DNA of 52,892 nucleotides from Austwickia chelonae NBRC 105200 (GCF_000298175.1 NZ_BAGZ01000020.1:1-52892); one strand, 5' to 3'; positions 26,476 through 35,412 are shown, counted from the stretch's first letter. Notes: generated from the sequence alone by a model not told the origin. Translations and numbers: made by a program.

Positions 26476-26717
26476 CGCACCAGGTCGTGTTCGGAGCGTT
26501 CGCCGGTACGAGCTTGCTGGAGGCTCTCCAGGAGGTGGCGGGCGTTGGCCGGGACACGCAGCAGGTGTGCTGTCTCTTCGAGCGCGTCGTAGTCGGCGCG
26601 CGACATCAGCACGGCGTCGCCATGCCGGGAGGTGATCTCTACCGGCGCACGATCCTCGTTGACCTGCTGAATCAGTGGGAAAAGTTGTTTGCGGGCCTCG
26701 GTCGCGGTCACAGCCAT
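26472..26717 (-). CDS. yefM: YefM (Phd/YefM) family antitoxin
   Basis: 81 residues, beginning AVTATEARKQLFPLIQQVNEDRAPVEITSRHGDAVLMSRADYDALEET, the Phd/YefM DNA-binding fold. The acidic C-terminal part would wrap YoeB. AGGAGG lies 4 nt before the ATG. It neutralises YoeB and represses the operon, with tighter repression in complex with the toxin. Paired GGTACC sites in the leader match the known operator layout. Confidence 0.96.
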   Translation of the reverse strand: MAVTATEARKQLFPLIQQVNEDRAPVEITSRHGDAVLMSRADYDALEETAHLLRVPANARHLLESLQQARTGERSEHDLVR

Positions 26718-26731
26718 GACGCCTCCTGATT

Positions 26732-26751
26732 GGTACCGAATCTGGTACCAG
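26732..26751. promoter_or_regulatory. yefM-yoeB operator (paired GGTACC sites)
   Basis: Two GGTACC hexamers lie 12 bp apart (26732-26737 and 26744-26749), the second inside the 10-nt palindrome CTGGTACCAG. The E. coli yefM-yoeB operator has a long and a short palindrome 12 bp apart with a TGTACA core, so spacing and symmetry agree although the core differs. Confidence 0.65.
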
Positions 26752-26790
26752 TATGCCGTGATCTGTGAGAGGGCTCAATGTCTTCGGCAA

Positions 26791-26827
26791 CAAAAAAACT
26801 CCCGGCCGGATTGCTCCGGTCGGGAGT
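26791..26827 (-). terminator. intrinsic terminator of tRNA-Leu
   Basis: On the minus strand, a 12-bp GC-rich stem (one G-U pair) with a 6-nt loop is followed by seven T residues (the A run at 26792-26798). It begins 10 nt after the CCA end of the tRNA. Confidence 0.9.
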
Positions 26828-26836
26828 CTCTCTCAG

Positions 26837-26923
26837 TGGTGCGCGAGGGGGGAGTTGAACCCCCACGCCCTTTCGGGCACACGGACCTGAACCGTGCGCG
26901 TCTGCCTATTCCGCCACTCGCGC
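26837..26923 (-). tRNA. tRNA-Leu (anticodon CAG)
   Basis: 87 nt including encoded CCA. The acceptor stem is GCGCGAG / CTCGCGC. The anticodon loop TTCAGGT sits in a CACGG/CCGTG stem, giving anticodon CAG for CUG codons. A long variable arm (GCCCGAAAGGGC) marks a class II tRNA, and the T-loop GTTCAACTC is canonical. Confidence 0.97.
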
Positions 26924-27002
26924 GCGCTCTGCCATCATGCCAGGAGCGCGCCGGATCGCCAAACGTGGTTGCTGCTCGGGTTGTTTCGCCCTGTATGTGG
27001 GG

Positions 27003-27923
27003 TCATTCGTCCTCGAGTGGCTGCCTCGGGAGGGCCTTCGCCGGCGGGACGTCGCCGCTGGTAGACCACGGTCGCTGCCAGGCCAGGAGTGCCACGGCGG
27101 CGCAGGTCAGCATGATCCCCACGGTGAGCCAGGTGGCCGGGCCCGTCGACATCGGCATCCACGCTGCGGGGATGAAAGCGGCATGCATTCCGCCGTGGAC
27201 GCCGGCCGCGCCCCACGCTGATCCGGTGCACCAGCGGACACATCCGGCGAGGAATCCCATCCCGAACGGCATCGCGAGATAGAGGAACCGTTCGCCCAGG
27301 TTTTGTTGCCCGCCGCTGGAGGCCAGGTGCAGGAGGGTGAAGACCCCCGTCGTGACCGCCAGGGTCAGCCACGGGAATCGCTGCGCGTGCCGCCAGGCAA
27401 ACCCCCGGAACCAGAACTCCTCGGGAAGGCCTTGCATCAGGAAACCCCTGGCCAGGCCGACGAGCACGAGCGCAGGCCAAGCGATATCGGGGAGGCGCAG
27501 TGGCGTCGTCCTCGACTCGACCGGCAGGGACTGCGCCAGCAGGCATGCCGCGAAGGTCAACCCGGCGGTGACCGCTGCGGCCGGCACCAGCCATCCCCAG
27601 CCCGGCCGTCCGCAACCGTTCAGATAGTGGCCCAGGGAGACCTTCTCGAAACGGGCGAGGACCAGCAGCGCCAACAACGTCGTCACCAGGGGGAGAGCGA
27701 TGAACGCGATCTCGACGGCCACGACCAGGACGAAGCCGTCCCCGGTGGCGAGATCATCCATCCTTTGCCAGAACTCTTGCGGGACAAGTTTTTTCGCGGT
27801 CAGGGAGAAAGCGCAGAGCACGGTCGCCACAGCGGCCACCACCGAGCGTTTCCACACCGCAGAAGGACGCGCTCGACGTCCGGTTTCCTCGGAAGTACTG
27901 GGCGATGACGTCGTGATTTCCAT
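27003..27923 (-). CDS. CPBP-family intramembrane metalloprotease
   Basis: 306 residues from the ATG at 27923 (a GTG three codons earlier is possible). About eight membrane helices. All three CPBP motifs are seen: EEFWFRG (Glu168, Glu169, Arg173), FTLLHLAS (His199) and GVHGGMHAAF (His243/His247). Bacterial CPBP proteins are linked to bacteriocin maturation or self-immunity and other membrane processing; the substrate here is unknown. Unlike the CPBP-like gene about 0.9 kb away, the active-site residues are intact. It is divergent from a two-component pair that may control it. Confidence 0.9.
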   Translation of the reverse strand: MEITTSSPSTSEETGRRARPSAVWKRSVVAAVATVLCAFSLTAKKLVPQEFWQRMDDLATGDGFVLVVAVEIAFIALPLVTTLLALLVLARFEKVSLGHYLNGCGRPGWGWLVPAAAVTAGLTFAACLLAQSLPVESRTTPLRLPDIAWPALVLVGLARGFLMQGLPEEFWFRGFAWRHAQRFPWLTLAVTTGVFTLLHLASSGGQQNLGERFLYLAMPFGMGFLAGCVRWCTGSAWGAAGVHGGMHAAFIPAAWMPMSTGPATWLTVGIMLTCAAVALLAWQRPWSTSGDVPPAKALPRQPLEDE

Positions 27924-27962
27924 ACCGGACACGATTCGCTCTTGCGGGCCGGCGCAGAAGTC

Positions 27963-28005
27963 ACCGCGGTCACAGATCGCGACGTCGACGATGTGACCGT
28001 GGTCA
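27963..28005. promoter_or_regulatory. direct repeats ACCGyGGTCA in divergent promoter region
   Basis: ACCGCGGTCA (27963-27972) and ACCGTGGTCA (27996-28005) lie exactly 33 bp apart, about three helical turns. The second sits in the near-palindrome TGACCGTGGTCA. They lie between the CPBP gene and the sensor-kinase gene and could bind a dimeric regulator such as the NarL-type protein encoded here. Confidence 0.4.
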
Positions 28006-28042
28006 GATGTCCGCGGGAATCCTGCGACCTAATCTGTCGGAC

Positions 28043-29248
28043 ATGATGACTCTGCCCAGAAGAGCACGTCCCCGCTATCTTCCCGGCAGCATCCACCTCC
28101 TGGCCGTGGTGGTTCTCCTCCTGGCCGGAGGTGTCCTCTGGAAAACAGCCAGGCCGACGACGAACACACTCGCACTGGCGGTCAGCGTCGCGGTCACCGG
28201 TCTGAGCTGGTGGTCGTGGAGCCGGGCGAGCTCGCCCCGGGCCGCGCGGCGCTGGTCCCTGCTCCTCGCCACGGCAGCTTTGTCCGCGTCGTTCCTCAAC
28301 GACAGCCCGCTGGGCCTGCCCGTCTTCGTCCTGGGACTGTGCAGCGTGGCCGTCGAATACGGACGGCGAGGCGTGCTGCTCGCCGCAGCCTCCTACCTGG
28401 GTGTCCTCTGCGTGCTCTACACCTGGGCCTCCACCCAAGGACGGCAGATCCCCGGCGGAATCGCACTGAACATCTTCGTCGTCACCTGCCTGCTGACCAT
28501 CGGTCTGCTCGTCGCCGAGTCCCTCCGCCAACTCACCGAAGCACACCGGGACGCACTCCTGCTCGCCGAAGAACGCCGCCGGACAGCTCTGCGCGAACTC
28601 GACCGTGCCCTCGCCGAGGAAAGAATGACGCAAGCGCGTGCCCTGCACGACGACGTAGGACGAGACCTGACCGCCATCCTGATGAGCGCGGAAGTGGCAC
28701 GACGCCTGCGCGACACCGACGCCGAAGCGGCCTGGGCGGAGATCGACCGCGTCCACGAGATCGCCACCGACGCCCTGACCGGCCTACGTCGACAGGTACG
28801 CGCCCTGAGTCCGCTGCCCGCCGACGACCTCGACCGACTCGACCTGGACTCGGCCCTGGAACGACTGACCGCAGTATTCCAAGGGACCGGGCTGGACGTC
28901 GTCATCACCCGACCCGACGACCCCGGCCCGGCCCGTCGGGTCGACCCGTTGGCCTACCGCATCATCCAGGAGGGACTGACCAATGTCGTCCGACACTCGG
29001 GAGCCTCCCGGGTGGAGATCGTGCACACCATCGGCGACCTGACCACCGTGCGGATCCTCGACGACGGCGAAAACCCTTCCGCCGACCCCACCGGAGCAAA
29101 CGACAACCCCGGCCGAACCGTCCTGGAAGGCTTCGGGCTCAGCCACCTGCGATCCCGCGTCGAAGCCGCCGGCGGCACACTGACCACAGGATGGACCGGC
29201 CGCGGGTTCCTCCTCGACGCCACATATCCCGCCGAGGCCACGGCATGA
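28043..29248 (+). CDS. HisKA_3 sensor histidine kinase
   Basis: 401 residues from the ATG at 28043. Roughly four to five membrane helices fill residues 15-160, then a coiled linker rich in Glu/Arg (about 160-198) leads to the phosphoacceptor segment RALHDDVGRDLTAILMSAE with His202. The ATPase domain follows: YRIIQEGLTNVVRHSGAS (N box), RILDDGENP and EGFGLSHLRSRVEAAGG (G box). Almost no extracytoplasmic loop, so sensing is probably in the membrane. Its stop overlaps the regulator start (ATGA). The ribosome site is weak; the ATG at 28007 is an alternative. Confidence 0.9.
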   Translation: MMTLPRRARPRYLPGSIHLLAVVVLLLAGGVLWKTARPTTNTLALAVSVAVTGLSWWSWSRASSPRAARRWSLLLATAALSASFLNDSPLGLPVFVLGLCSVAVEYGRRGVLLAAASYLGVLCVLYTWASTQGRQIPGGIALNIFVVTCLLTIGLLVAESLRQLTEAHRDALLLAEERRRTALRELDRALAEERMTQARALHDDVGRDLTAILMSAEVARRLRDTDAEAAWAEIDRVHEIATDALTGLRRQVRALSPLPADDLDRLDLDSALERLTAVFQGTGLDVVITRPDDPGPARRVDPLAYRIIQEGLTNVVRHSGASRVEIVHTIGDLTTVRILDDGENPSADPTGANDNPGRTVLEGFGLSHLRSRVEAAGGTLTTGWTGRGFLLDATYPAEATA

Positions 29249-29964
29249 CCCCGCCGACACCACGCGGCGACGACAAGCCCCGACTGCGGATGATCGTCGT
29301 CGACGACCAGGAACTGTTACGACGCGGACTGCACCTCCTCCTGGAATCCACCGGACGGGTCGACGTCATCGGCCAGGCCCGGGACGGCGCCGAAGCGCTG
29401 GCCTTCATCCGGAAGAACCCACCCGACGCGGTACTCACCGACGCGGTGATGCCGGGAACATCCGGCGCAGACCTCATCAGAGCCTGCAGAACGGAATTCC
29501 CCGGGCTGCCCGTCATCGTGGTGACCACCTTCGACACCGACGACGTCGTGCAGGACGCCCTGGACGCCGGCGCCGCCGGGTTCCTCCTCAAGGACGTCTC
29601 ACCCGAACGGATCGTCGAAGCGGTCGAAAACGCCATGAACGGCGGACTGGTGATCGACCCACGGATGGCGCGCGCTGCTGTGCGCAGGCCCCGGGAAGAT
29701 CCGTTGCACGAACTGACCTCCTCCGAACGGGAGGTGGCTCTGCTCATCGCGGACGGGAGGTCGAACGACCAGATCGCGCGGATCCTGCACCTGGCCCCGG
29801 GCACGGTCAAGAACTATGTGTCGACGGTGATGCGCAAGACAGGGCTGCCCGACCGCACCCAGGTGGCCCTGTTCGTGGACCGGATGCGCAGGGCTGCACC
29901 CACGGATCAGCGGCGACGTTCGCAGGCGGTGCCGTCGCCGTCCCTGTCCAGTCCGGGCCGGTAG
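29245..29964 (+). CDS. NarL/LuxR-family response regulator
   Basis: 239 residues. The receiver has IVVDDQ, phospho-acceptor Asp66 in VLTDAVMP, VTTFD and GFLLKDV. The LuxR helix-turn-helix has LTSSEREVALLIADGRSNDQIARIL and GTVKNYVSTVMRKTGLPDRTQVALF. Coupled to the kinase by a 4-nt overlap. The last 19 codons, Ser/Arg/Pro-rich, are overlapped by the convergent Excalibur-domain gene. A likely target is the divergent CPBP protease. Confidence 0.95.
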   Translation: MTPPTPRGDDKPRLRMIVVDDQELLRRGLHLLLESTGRVDVIGQARDGAEALAFIRKNPPDAVLTDAVMPGTSGADLIRACRTEFPGLPVIVVTTFDTDDVVQDALDAGAAGFLLKDVSPERIVEAVENAMNGGLVIDPRMARAAVRRPREDPLHELTSSEREVALLIADGRSNDQIARILHLAPGTVKNYVSTVMRKTGLPDRTQVALFVDRMRRAAPTDQRRRSQAVPSPSLSSPGR

Positions 29965-30515
29965 CCGGGGTCGCCGCGGTGCAGGGGAGCAGCTCCGGCG
30001 CGGCGGGCTTCGTCGCAGTTCTTGTAGTAGACGGAGGCCGTCGTGCCGCCGGCGCCGCTGCCGGGCTGGGGCGGGGCCGGTACTGCGGGGGCGGCGGCCG
30101 GCACGGTCTGGGTGACCGTCGTGGTGGCGGTTTCGGTGACGGTCTGCGTGGCGGTGGCGGTCGTGGTGGCTGTGGTGGTGGCGGTGGCCGTGTGGGTGAA
30201 AGTCGTGGTCACCGTGGGGGTCAGCGTGTTCGACGGGGCAGAGACCCGGTTCGTGCTGTTGAACCCCGTGCAGGCCCCCATCAGTCCGAGGACGACGACG
30301 GCGCCGATCGCGGCTCGTTTGCCGCGGTCCCGGGCGGTCTCCCCTTCGTAGAGGCCGTACGGGCCGCGCGCCCGATGCCCTTCCTCGTCCACCCAGAAAC
30401 CCCAGCCGGGCGGCGCCTCCGGCCAGTCCTCCGGCGGGAACCACCCGCGTTCCGGCCGCCAGTCGTCGCTCGGCGGCGACGGCCAGCCAGGCGGTGGGTT
30501 GAATCGAGCAGTCAT
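29907..30515 (-). CDS. membrane-anchored Excalibur calcium-binding domain protein
   Basis: 202 residues. A Trp/Pro-rich cytoplasmic N-terminus (GWFPPEDWPEAPPGWGFW) is followed by a basic stretch and one membrane helix (about 66-85, AAIGAVVVLGLMGACTGF). A Thr/Ala/Val low-complexity stalk follows (about 90-145), ending in a Pro-rich linker. The C-terminal Excalibur domain has YYKNCDEARRAGAAPLHRGDPGYRPGLDRDGDGTACE, with the DxDxDG calcium loop and paired Cys. It probably projects the domain outside the membrane. The gene overlaps the convergent regulator gene by 58 nt. Confidence 0.9.
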   Translation of the reverse strand: MTARFNPPPGWPSPPSDDWRPERGWFPPEDWPEAPPGWGFWVDEEGHRARGPYGLYEGETARDRGKRAAIGAVVVLGLMGACTGFNSTNRVSAPSNTLTPTVTTTFTHTATATTTATTTATATQTVTETATTTVTQTVPAAAPAVPAPPQPGSGAGGTTASVYYKNCDEARRAGAAPLHRGDPGYRPGLDRDGDGTACERRR

Positions 30516-30664
30516 CGGATGCCCCTCCGTACGTGGAAGGCGTGTCAGGCGGGCCCGTACACCGGAATTCTATGACTCTTATGCGTATTTCATGCGCTTT
30601 GCCGGTTCGGCGTCGGGGAGTGGAAGGACGGTATTCCGCTCGACGCTGGGCCTACGATCCGACT

Positions 30665-30985
30665 ATGACCCTTAAAGACGCGAGTTCCGTCTGCACCGCC
30701 CCGGTCGTCGTGCTCGGGCTTCTCGGCGGGTACGTGACCGCCCGGGAGACCGGGGTACGTCCGATCGGCGGGGTGGTCCTGGCCGCCGCCGGGATCTACG
30801 CCGGACGCACCTGGTACGCCCGCGGCGGCGTGCGGGACACGGCGCTGCTCTCCGCGATCTACCTCGCCGGTTTCGGGCTGTCCCACCCGTTGGCGAAGGC
30901 CATCGGCGCCTGGCCGTCCGTGCTCACCGTGACCGCGGCGAGTGCCGCAGCGGCGCAGTTCGTCTCGGACTCGCGGCCACACTGA
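30665..30985 (+). CDS. small membrane protein, unknown
   Basis: 106 residues from the ATG at 30665. Three or four hydrophobic segments: APVVVLGLLGGYVTARE, GGVVLAAAGIYAGRTW, LLSAIYLAGFGLSHPLAKAIGAWPSVLTVTAASAAAAQF. I recognise no catalytic motif. It resembles small actinobacterial integral membrane proteins of unknown role. It ends before a strong bidirectional hairpin. Confidence 0.72.
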   Translation: MTLKDASSVCTAPVVVLGLLGGYVTARETGVRPIGGVVLAAAGIYAGRTWYARGGVRDTALLSAIYLAGFGLSHPLAKAIGAWPSVLTVTAASAAAAQFVSDSRPH

Positions 30986-31019
30986 CCGCAGGTGACCGCA
31001 GGCTCTGCTCCCCGAAGGT

Positions 31020-31064
31020 GAGAAGCGCCGGCGACCGGGGGCCTCCCGATCGCCGGCGCTTCTC
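31020..31064. terminator. bidirectional hairpin between convergent genes
   Basis: Perfect 14-bp stem GAGAAGCGCCGGCG / CGCCGGCGCTTCTC with a 17-nt loop between the small membrane protein gene and the C4-dicarboxylate transporter gene. Confidence 0.8.
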
Positions 31065-31088
31065 GGCCTGCAGTGTGTTCCGGGCGGG

Positions 31089-32417
31089 TCAGCGGATGAA
31101 GATGCCGCCGAAGACGAAACCGAGTGCCACGGAGAACCCGATGGCCAGGATGCCCGGCACCAGGAAGGGATGGTTGAACACGGCCTTGCCGATCCGGGTC
31201 GAACCGGTGTCGTCCATCTCGACCGCGGCGAGCAGGGTCGGGTAGGTCGGCAGGACGAAGAGCGCGGAGACCGCGGCGAAGGCCGCCACGATGGCCACAT
31301 TCGACACGCCCAGGGCGATCGCGGTGGGCATGATCGCCTTCGCGGTCGCGGCCTGGCTGTACAGCAGCGACGCGGCGAAGAAGAGCACCACGGCCAACAG
31401 CCAGGAGTGCTGCTTCAGCAGGTCGCCGGAGAACGCCATGATCTCCTTCTCGTGGGCCTTCACGAAGGTGGTGCCCAGCCAGGCGACACCCAGTACGCAG
31501 ATCGAAGCGCTCATGCCCGACTTGAAGGTGGACGCGTTGAGGATCTCGGCGGGCTGCACCTTGCAGATCAACACGATGATCGTGGCGACGGCCAACATGA
31601 TGGAGATGATCGCGGCGTCCCGGGGCATCGGCGCATTCTTCGGGTCGATCAGCTTCACCTTGTCGCTGATGGCGGTGGCGTAGAGCATCACCGTGATCAG
31701 ACCGACCAGGAAGACCAGCACCGACTGCTTCGCGCCCGGCTTGAGGGTGCGTCCGGCGTGCGAGGTGGTGTCGATCAGCCCGGCGTCGCGGCGGCGCTGG
31801 AACTCGGGGTCGAACTCCAGGGCGCTACGCGGGTTGCGCTTGTCCCAGAGCATCATCAGCCCGGCGGTCAGCATGCAGGCCAGGAAGGTCGACGGGATGC
31901 ACACCGCGAGGATCTGCAGGTAGTCCACGCCCTTCTTCTCCAGTGCGCCGGACAGGAAGACCACGGCTGCGGAGATCGGGGACGCGGTGATGGCGATCTG
32001 GCTGGAGACCACGGCGATGGACAGGGGCCGGGCGGGCCGGATGTTGTTCTCCTTGGCGACCTCGGTGATGACGGGCATCGCGGAGAAGGCGGTGTGGCCG
32101 GTGCCGGCCATCAACGTCATCAGGTAGGTCATGAACGGCGCCAGGAACATGAGGTGCTGCGGGTTGCGGCGGAGCACCTTGTCGACGACATCGACGAGAT
32201 AGTCCATGCCGCCGGCAACCTGCATCGCGGCGATCGCGCAGATCACGGCCAGGATGATGGAGATGACATCGAGGGGCATCCCCGCGGCGGTGGGCTTGGC
32301 GCCCAGCGCGGCCAGGGCGACCACGCCGATGCCACCGGCGAAACCGATGGCGATGCCACCGAGGCGGGCCCCGATGACGATGGCCGCCAGGACGACGGCT
32401 AGTTGGATCCAGAACAA
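31089..32417 (-). CDS. anaerobic C4-dicarboxylate transporter (DcuA/DcuB family)
   Basis: 442 residues, the usual Dcu length. It starts with TTG at 32417 behind GAGGAG; the product begins FWIQLAVVLAAIVIGARLGGIAIGFAGGIGV, as in DcuB. About ten to twelve helices, with the conserved MAGTGHTAFSAMPVITEVAKENNIRPARPLS and FVLPTYPTLLAAVEMDDTGSTRIG segments. Dcu proteins exchange fumarate, malate or aspartate for succinate during anaerobic growth, or take up aspartate. Presence here suggests fermentation or fumarate respiration. Confidence 0.95.
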   Translation of the reverse strand: MFWIQLAVVLAAIVIGARLGGIAIGFAGGIGVVALAALGAKPTAAGMPLDVISIILAVICAIAAMQVAGGMDYLVDVVDKVLRRNPQHLMFLAPFMTYLMTLMAGTGHTAFSAMPVITEVAKENNIRPARPLSIAVVSSQIAITASPISAAVVFLSGALEKKGVDYLQILAVCIPSTFLACMLTAGLMMLWDKRNPRSALEFDPEFQRRRDAGLIDTTSHAGRTLKPGAKQSVLVFLVGLITVMLYATAISDKVKLIDPKNAPMPRDAAIISIMLAVATIIVLICKVQPAEILNASTFKSGMSASICVLGVAWLGTTFVKAHEKEIMAFSGDLLKQHSWLLAVVLFFAASLLYSQAATAKAIMPTAIALGVSNVAIVAAFAAVSALFVLPTYPTLLAAVEMDDTGSTRIGKAVFNHPFLVPGILAIGFSVALGFVFGGIFIR

Positions 32418-32646
32418 TGTGTGCTCCTCAACGAGGGCCTGTGTAGCGAGGCGGGTGACGTGGTCAAGGAGATATTTCTCTGCGTCGTTGAGGTTTTCAC
32501 GCTCGGGGGGACGGCGGCCACGACCTGCCTTCTCTCAAAGGGGATGACAGAACGTACCTACTTTAGGAAAGTTGACTACCGAGGACATATCGGCCGGGAG
32601 GGGAACGGCCGAAGTACCCCCTTTTTTGCATATGATCTTTTTGTTG

Positions 32647-34140
32647 TCAGCTGTGCCTTTCCCGGCCGTTGTCGACAAGTGCTTTCTTCGCCAACGGCCC
32701 CCCGGACAGCACCTGGGCATGCGCGGCACTCGTCCCGAAGGTCCGGTCGTCGTCGACCAAGGTCACCCAGGCATCGAAAGAATTCACCGCCTGGGGATGG
32801 CTCAAGTTCAGCTGATAAGTGAAACTGCACCGCCACTCCGCCCCCATGGTGAGCACGGGCGGGATATCTTCACAGCGCCCACCGGTCACCCGAGCAGCAG
32901 TCTCCAAGCCGGAAGCATGCACCCTCCCCGGCTCCGGAGAAACCCCGCGGGCGACCATCGTCACCAGAGCACTCCGGTCACCCTGATGCTCGACCTGCAA
33001 GGTGACCTCGGCCAACGGATAGACATCCCGGAAAGTCGTCGAAGCCTTCGCCGCGACCACCTCCCCGTCCGTCGTCGCCACCGACGCCTCGAAGGCGACC
33101 GAGCTCCGCGGCTTGCCCTTCAGCGCCTCCTTGGTCGTATACCTGCAGACCAGGCTCTTCCCCGGCGACACCACCGGACCACCCTGGCAGGAAGAGAGCG
33201 GAACCGCGCCCTCAGGTGTGCTCACCCGGGACACCGTCACCGGAGACGTGCTCACATTCGTGGCCGTCAAGGTCAACTTGGCCTGCTCACCGGTCTCGGC
33301 CAGATCCTTCTGATCGACCGCCAACGTCGCCTTCAGCTTCGGCGCCGGTTTCGTGCTGCGCCAGGTCACCGCGAACGCCGTGCTCACCGTCAGCCCGTCG
33401 TCATCGGCCACCGTCGCCGTCACCACGTCCTTCAGCGAATCACCCGGGGCGACCTTCACCGAAGAAACCCACGAATCCTCACACGACCAGGGCATCGTGC
33501 CGCGGGAAACGATCTTCGCATTCTTCTTGTCCATCAGATCGCCCAACACCTCACTGCTCAAACTGACCAGGTTCGAGATCTCCGGGATGCGGCGAAAGTA
33601 ATTGGGGATGCGGCAATAACCCACACCCTGATCGGGGTCCACGGCATCGCTGATCGCCTGCATGATGAACAGCTGCTCCGGCGGGTCGTTCACCACCGAC
33701 ACGCGATGGGTGTCCTTACGGACATGCAAGGCACCGTCAGGGGACTTCATGGTCACCGACAACGTCGAATCCCAATTCTTCGGATACGGGACCCCGTCCA
33801 TGGAATGAGGGAAGAGGAACCGGCAGCTCTCCCCAGCCTCCACAGGAGAGCAACCGGAGTACTCGACATCCAGCTTCTGACCGTCGAGGGACGCCGCGAC
33901 GGGCACCAGTCGGACCGCGCCGTCATTACGGACATCGACCATCTGATAGGTGCCCCAAGTGGTGAATTCATGGATCTCCTTGGGGGCACTCCAGGACAAG
34001 GAGAAGGACGCCGACCCGGCGGGGGGCGGCGAGGCCGCCGATGCCGAAGGCGCTGCAGCTGCCACTGCCATCAACACGCCCAGGAAGAAAGCCAGGAAGG
34101 AAACAGGAACAAGGGTCGACTGACGCGAAGAATTGGTCAT
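32647..34140 (-). CDS. secreted Ig-like repeat protein, paralog A
   Basis: 497 residues. The signal peptide (about 1-36) has a hydrophobic core FLAFFLGVLMAVAAAAPSASA. The rest is beta-rich with repeated patterns: VRNDGAVRLVPVAASLDGQ, DGVPYP, SVVNDPPEQ, LTLTATNVSTSPVTVS, SPGKSLVCRYT, plus Cys pairs. The segments resemble DUF11/COG1361-type extracellular immunoglobulin-like modules, but I cannot name a family with confidence. There is no membrane anchor or sortase motif, so it is probably released or cell-associated. The same architecture occurs in paralog B at 36932-38440, on the other side of dhaKLM. Function unknown. Confidence 0.78.
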   Translation of the reverse strand: MTNSSRQSTLVPVSFLAFFLGVLMAVAAAAPSASAASPPPAGSASFSLSWSAPKEIHEFTTWGTYQMVDVRNDGAVRLVPVAASLDGQKLDVEYSGCSPVEAGESCRFLFPHSMDGVPYPKNWDSTLSVTMKSPDGALHVRKDTHRVSVVNDPPEQLFIMQAISDAVDPDQGVGYCRIPNYFRRIPEISNLVSLSSEVLGDLMDKKNAKIVSRGTMPWSCEDSWVSSVKVAPGDSLKDVVTATVADDDGLTVSTAFAVTWRSTKPAPKLKATLAVDQKDLAETGEQAKLTLTATNVSTSPVTVSRVSTPEGAVPLSSCQGGPVVSPGKSLVCRYTTKEALKGKPRSSVAFEASVATTDGEVVAAKASTTFRDVYPLAEVTLQVEHQGDRSALVTMVARGVSPEPGRVHASGLETAARVTGGRCEDIPPVLTMGAEWRCSFTYQLNLSHPQAVNSFDAWVTLVDDDRTFGTSAAHAQVLSGGPLAKKALVDNGRERHS

Positions 34141-34410
34141 GGCTACCTAGCGAAATGAGGTGGATGACGCAAATATGCGAAATGACTATTTCAGGGTGCC
34201 ACTCCGACAAGCCGATGGGAATACCCCTGGGGTGCAATCCGGGAGCAAGCACATTCCGGAGCCGGCGCGGGACATGTCAGACATCGGGGCGGCCCCGGAA
34301 GGCGCCAGGCGCGAAAACTGTCGGAAATGTGCAGCACCGTCGCCGAGAACTGCACGAACGTGCATTCCTCAGCTCTTCCGATGGGCAGCGCACGGTGATG
34401 GGATAGGCCC

Positions 34411-35412
34411 ATGAAGAAGCTGATCAACGACCCCGCCTCGGTCGTGGCCGACGCCCTGCGCGGAATGGAACACGCGCACGGCGACCGGCTCCGCATCGAC
34501 CACGCACAGCGCATCGTGTACCGCAAGGAAGCACCCCGCCCCGGAAAGGTCGGACTGATCTCCGGCGGAGGCAGCGGCCACGAACCGATGCACGGCGGGT
34601 TCGTCGGACTCGGCATGCTCGACGCAGCTTGCGCCGGAGAGGTCTTCACCTCACCGGTACCCGACCAGATGATGGCCGCCACCCACGGCGTCGACGCCGG
34701 CGCAGGCGTCCTGCACATCGTGAAGAACTACACCGGCGACATCATGAACTTCGAAATGGCCGCCGAAATGGCCGAAGCCGAACACGGCTGTCGCGTCGTC
34801 TCCGTGGTCACCGACGACGACGTCGCCGTCAAGGACTCCCTCTACACCGCCGGACGACGCGGAGTCGGCGTCACCGTCCTCGTCGAGAAGATCGTCGGCG
34901 CCGCCGCCGAAGCAGGCCGCGACCTCGACGCCTGCGCCGAACTCGCCCGCACCGTCAACGCCCAAGGCCGCTCCATGGGCATGGCACTCACCTCCTGCAC
35001 CGTCCCCGCCGCCGGAAAAGCCACCTTCGAACTCGCCGAGGACGAGATGGAGATCGGCGTCGGCATCCACGGCGAACCAGGCCGAGAACGAACCAAACTC
35101 GGGACAGCACGGGAGATCGCCGAACGACTCGTCGAACCCGTCCTGGCCGACCTCGACTTCACCGGCGCCCCCGCCATCGTGATGATGAACGGCATGGGCG
35201 GCACCCCCCTGCTCGAGCTGTACGTCATGTACGCCGAAGTCGCCCGGATCCTCGAAGGCAAAGGCATCACCGTCGCCCGCAACCTCGTCGGCAACTACAT
35301 CACCAGCCTGGAGATGGCCGGCTGCTCGGTGACCGTCCTCAAAGCCGACGACGACATCCTCACCCTCTGGGACGCCCCGGTGAACACCCCCGGCCTGCGA
35401 TGGGGATGCTGA
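34411..35412 (+). CDS. dhaK: dihydroxyacetone kinase subunit DhaK
   Basis: 333 residues. [16 protein letters not shown] (about 51-66) and the substrate-binding His220 in GIHGEPG identify DhaK, which holds dihydroxyacetone as a covalent hemiaminal. With DhaL it transfers phosphate to form dihydroxyacetone phosphate, using the PTS phosphate carried by DhaM rather than free ATP. It is the first gene of the dhaKLM operon; its stop overlaps the DhaL start by one base (TGATG). Confidence 0.97.
   Translation: MKKLINDPASVVADALRGMEHAHGDRLRIDHAQRIVYRKEAPRPGKVGLISGGGSGHEPMHGGFVGLGMLDAACAGEVFTSPVPDQMMAATHGVDAGAGVLHIVKNYTGDIMNFEMAAEMAEAEHGCRVVSVVTDDDVAVKDSLYTAGRRGVGVTVLVEKIVGAAAEAGRDLDACAELARTVNAQGRSMGMALTSCTVPAAGKATFELAEDEMEIGVGIHGEPGRERTKLGTAREIAERLVEPVLADLDFTGAPAIVMMNGMGGTPLLELYVMYAEVARILEGKGITVARNLVGNYITSLEMAGCSVTVLKADDDILTLWDAPVNTPGLRWGC

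Noticed and set aside
31170-32402. 410-codon plus-strand frame opposite the Dcu transporter
   Set aside because: Asp/Gly/His-rich antisense shadow; the minus frame matches a complete Dcu protein.
32590-32612. TCGGCCG / CGGCCGA hairpin followed at a distance by a T run, as a terminator
   Set aside because: The T run is on the plus strand, where no gene ends, and is 9 nt from the stem; it does not fit either flanking minus-strand gene clearly.
34221-34234. ACCCCTGGGGT-like symmetry upstream of dhaK as a second CstR-type operator
   Set aside because: The flanking TA/AT half-sites are not symmetric and no sulfur gene is near; chance is likely.
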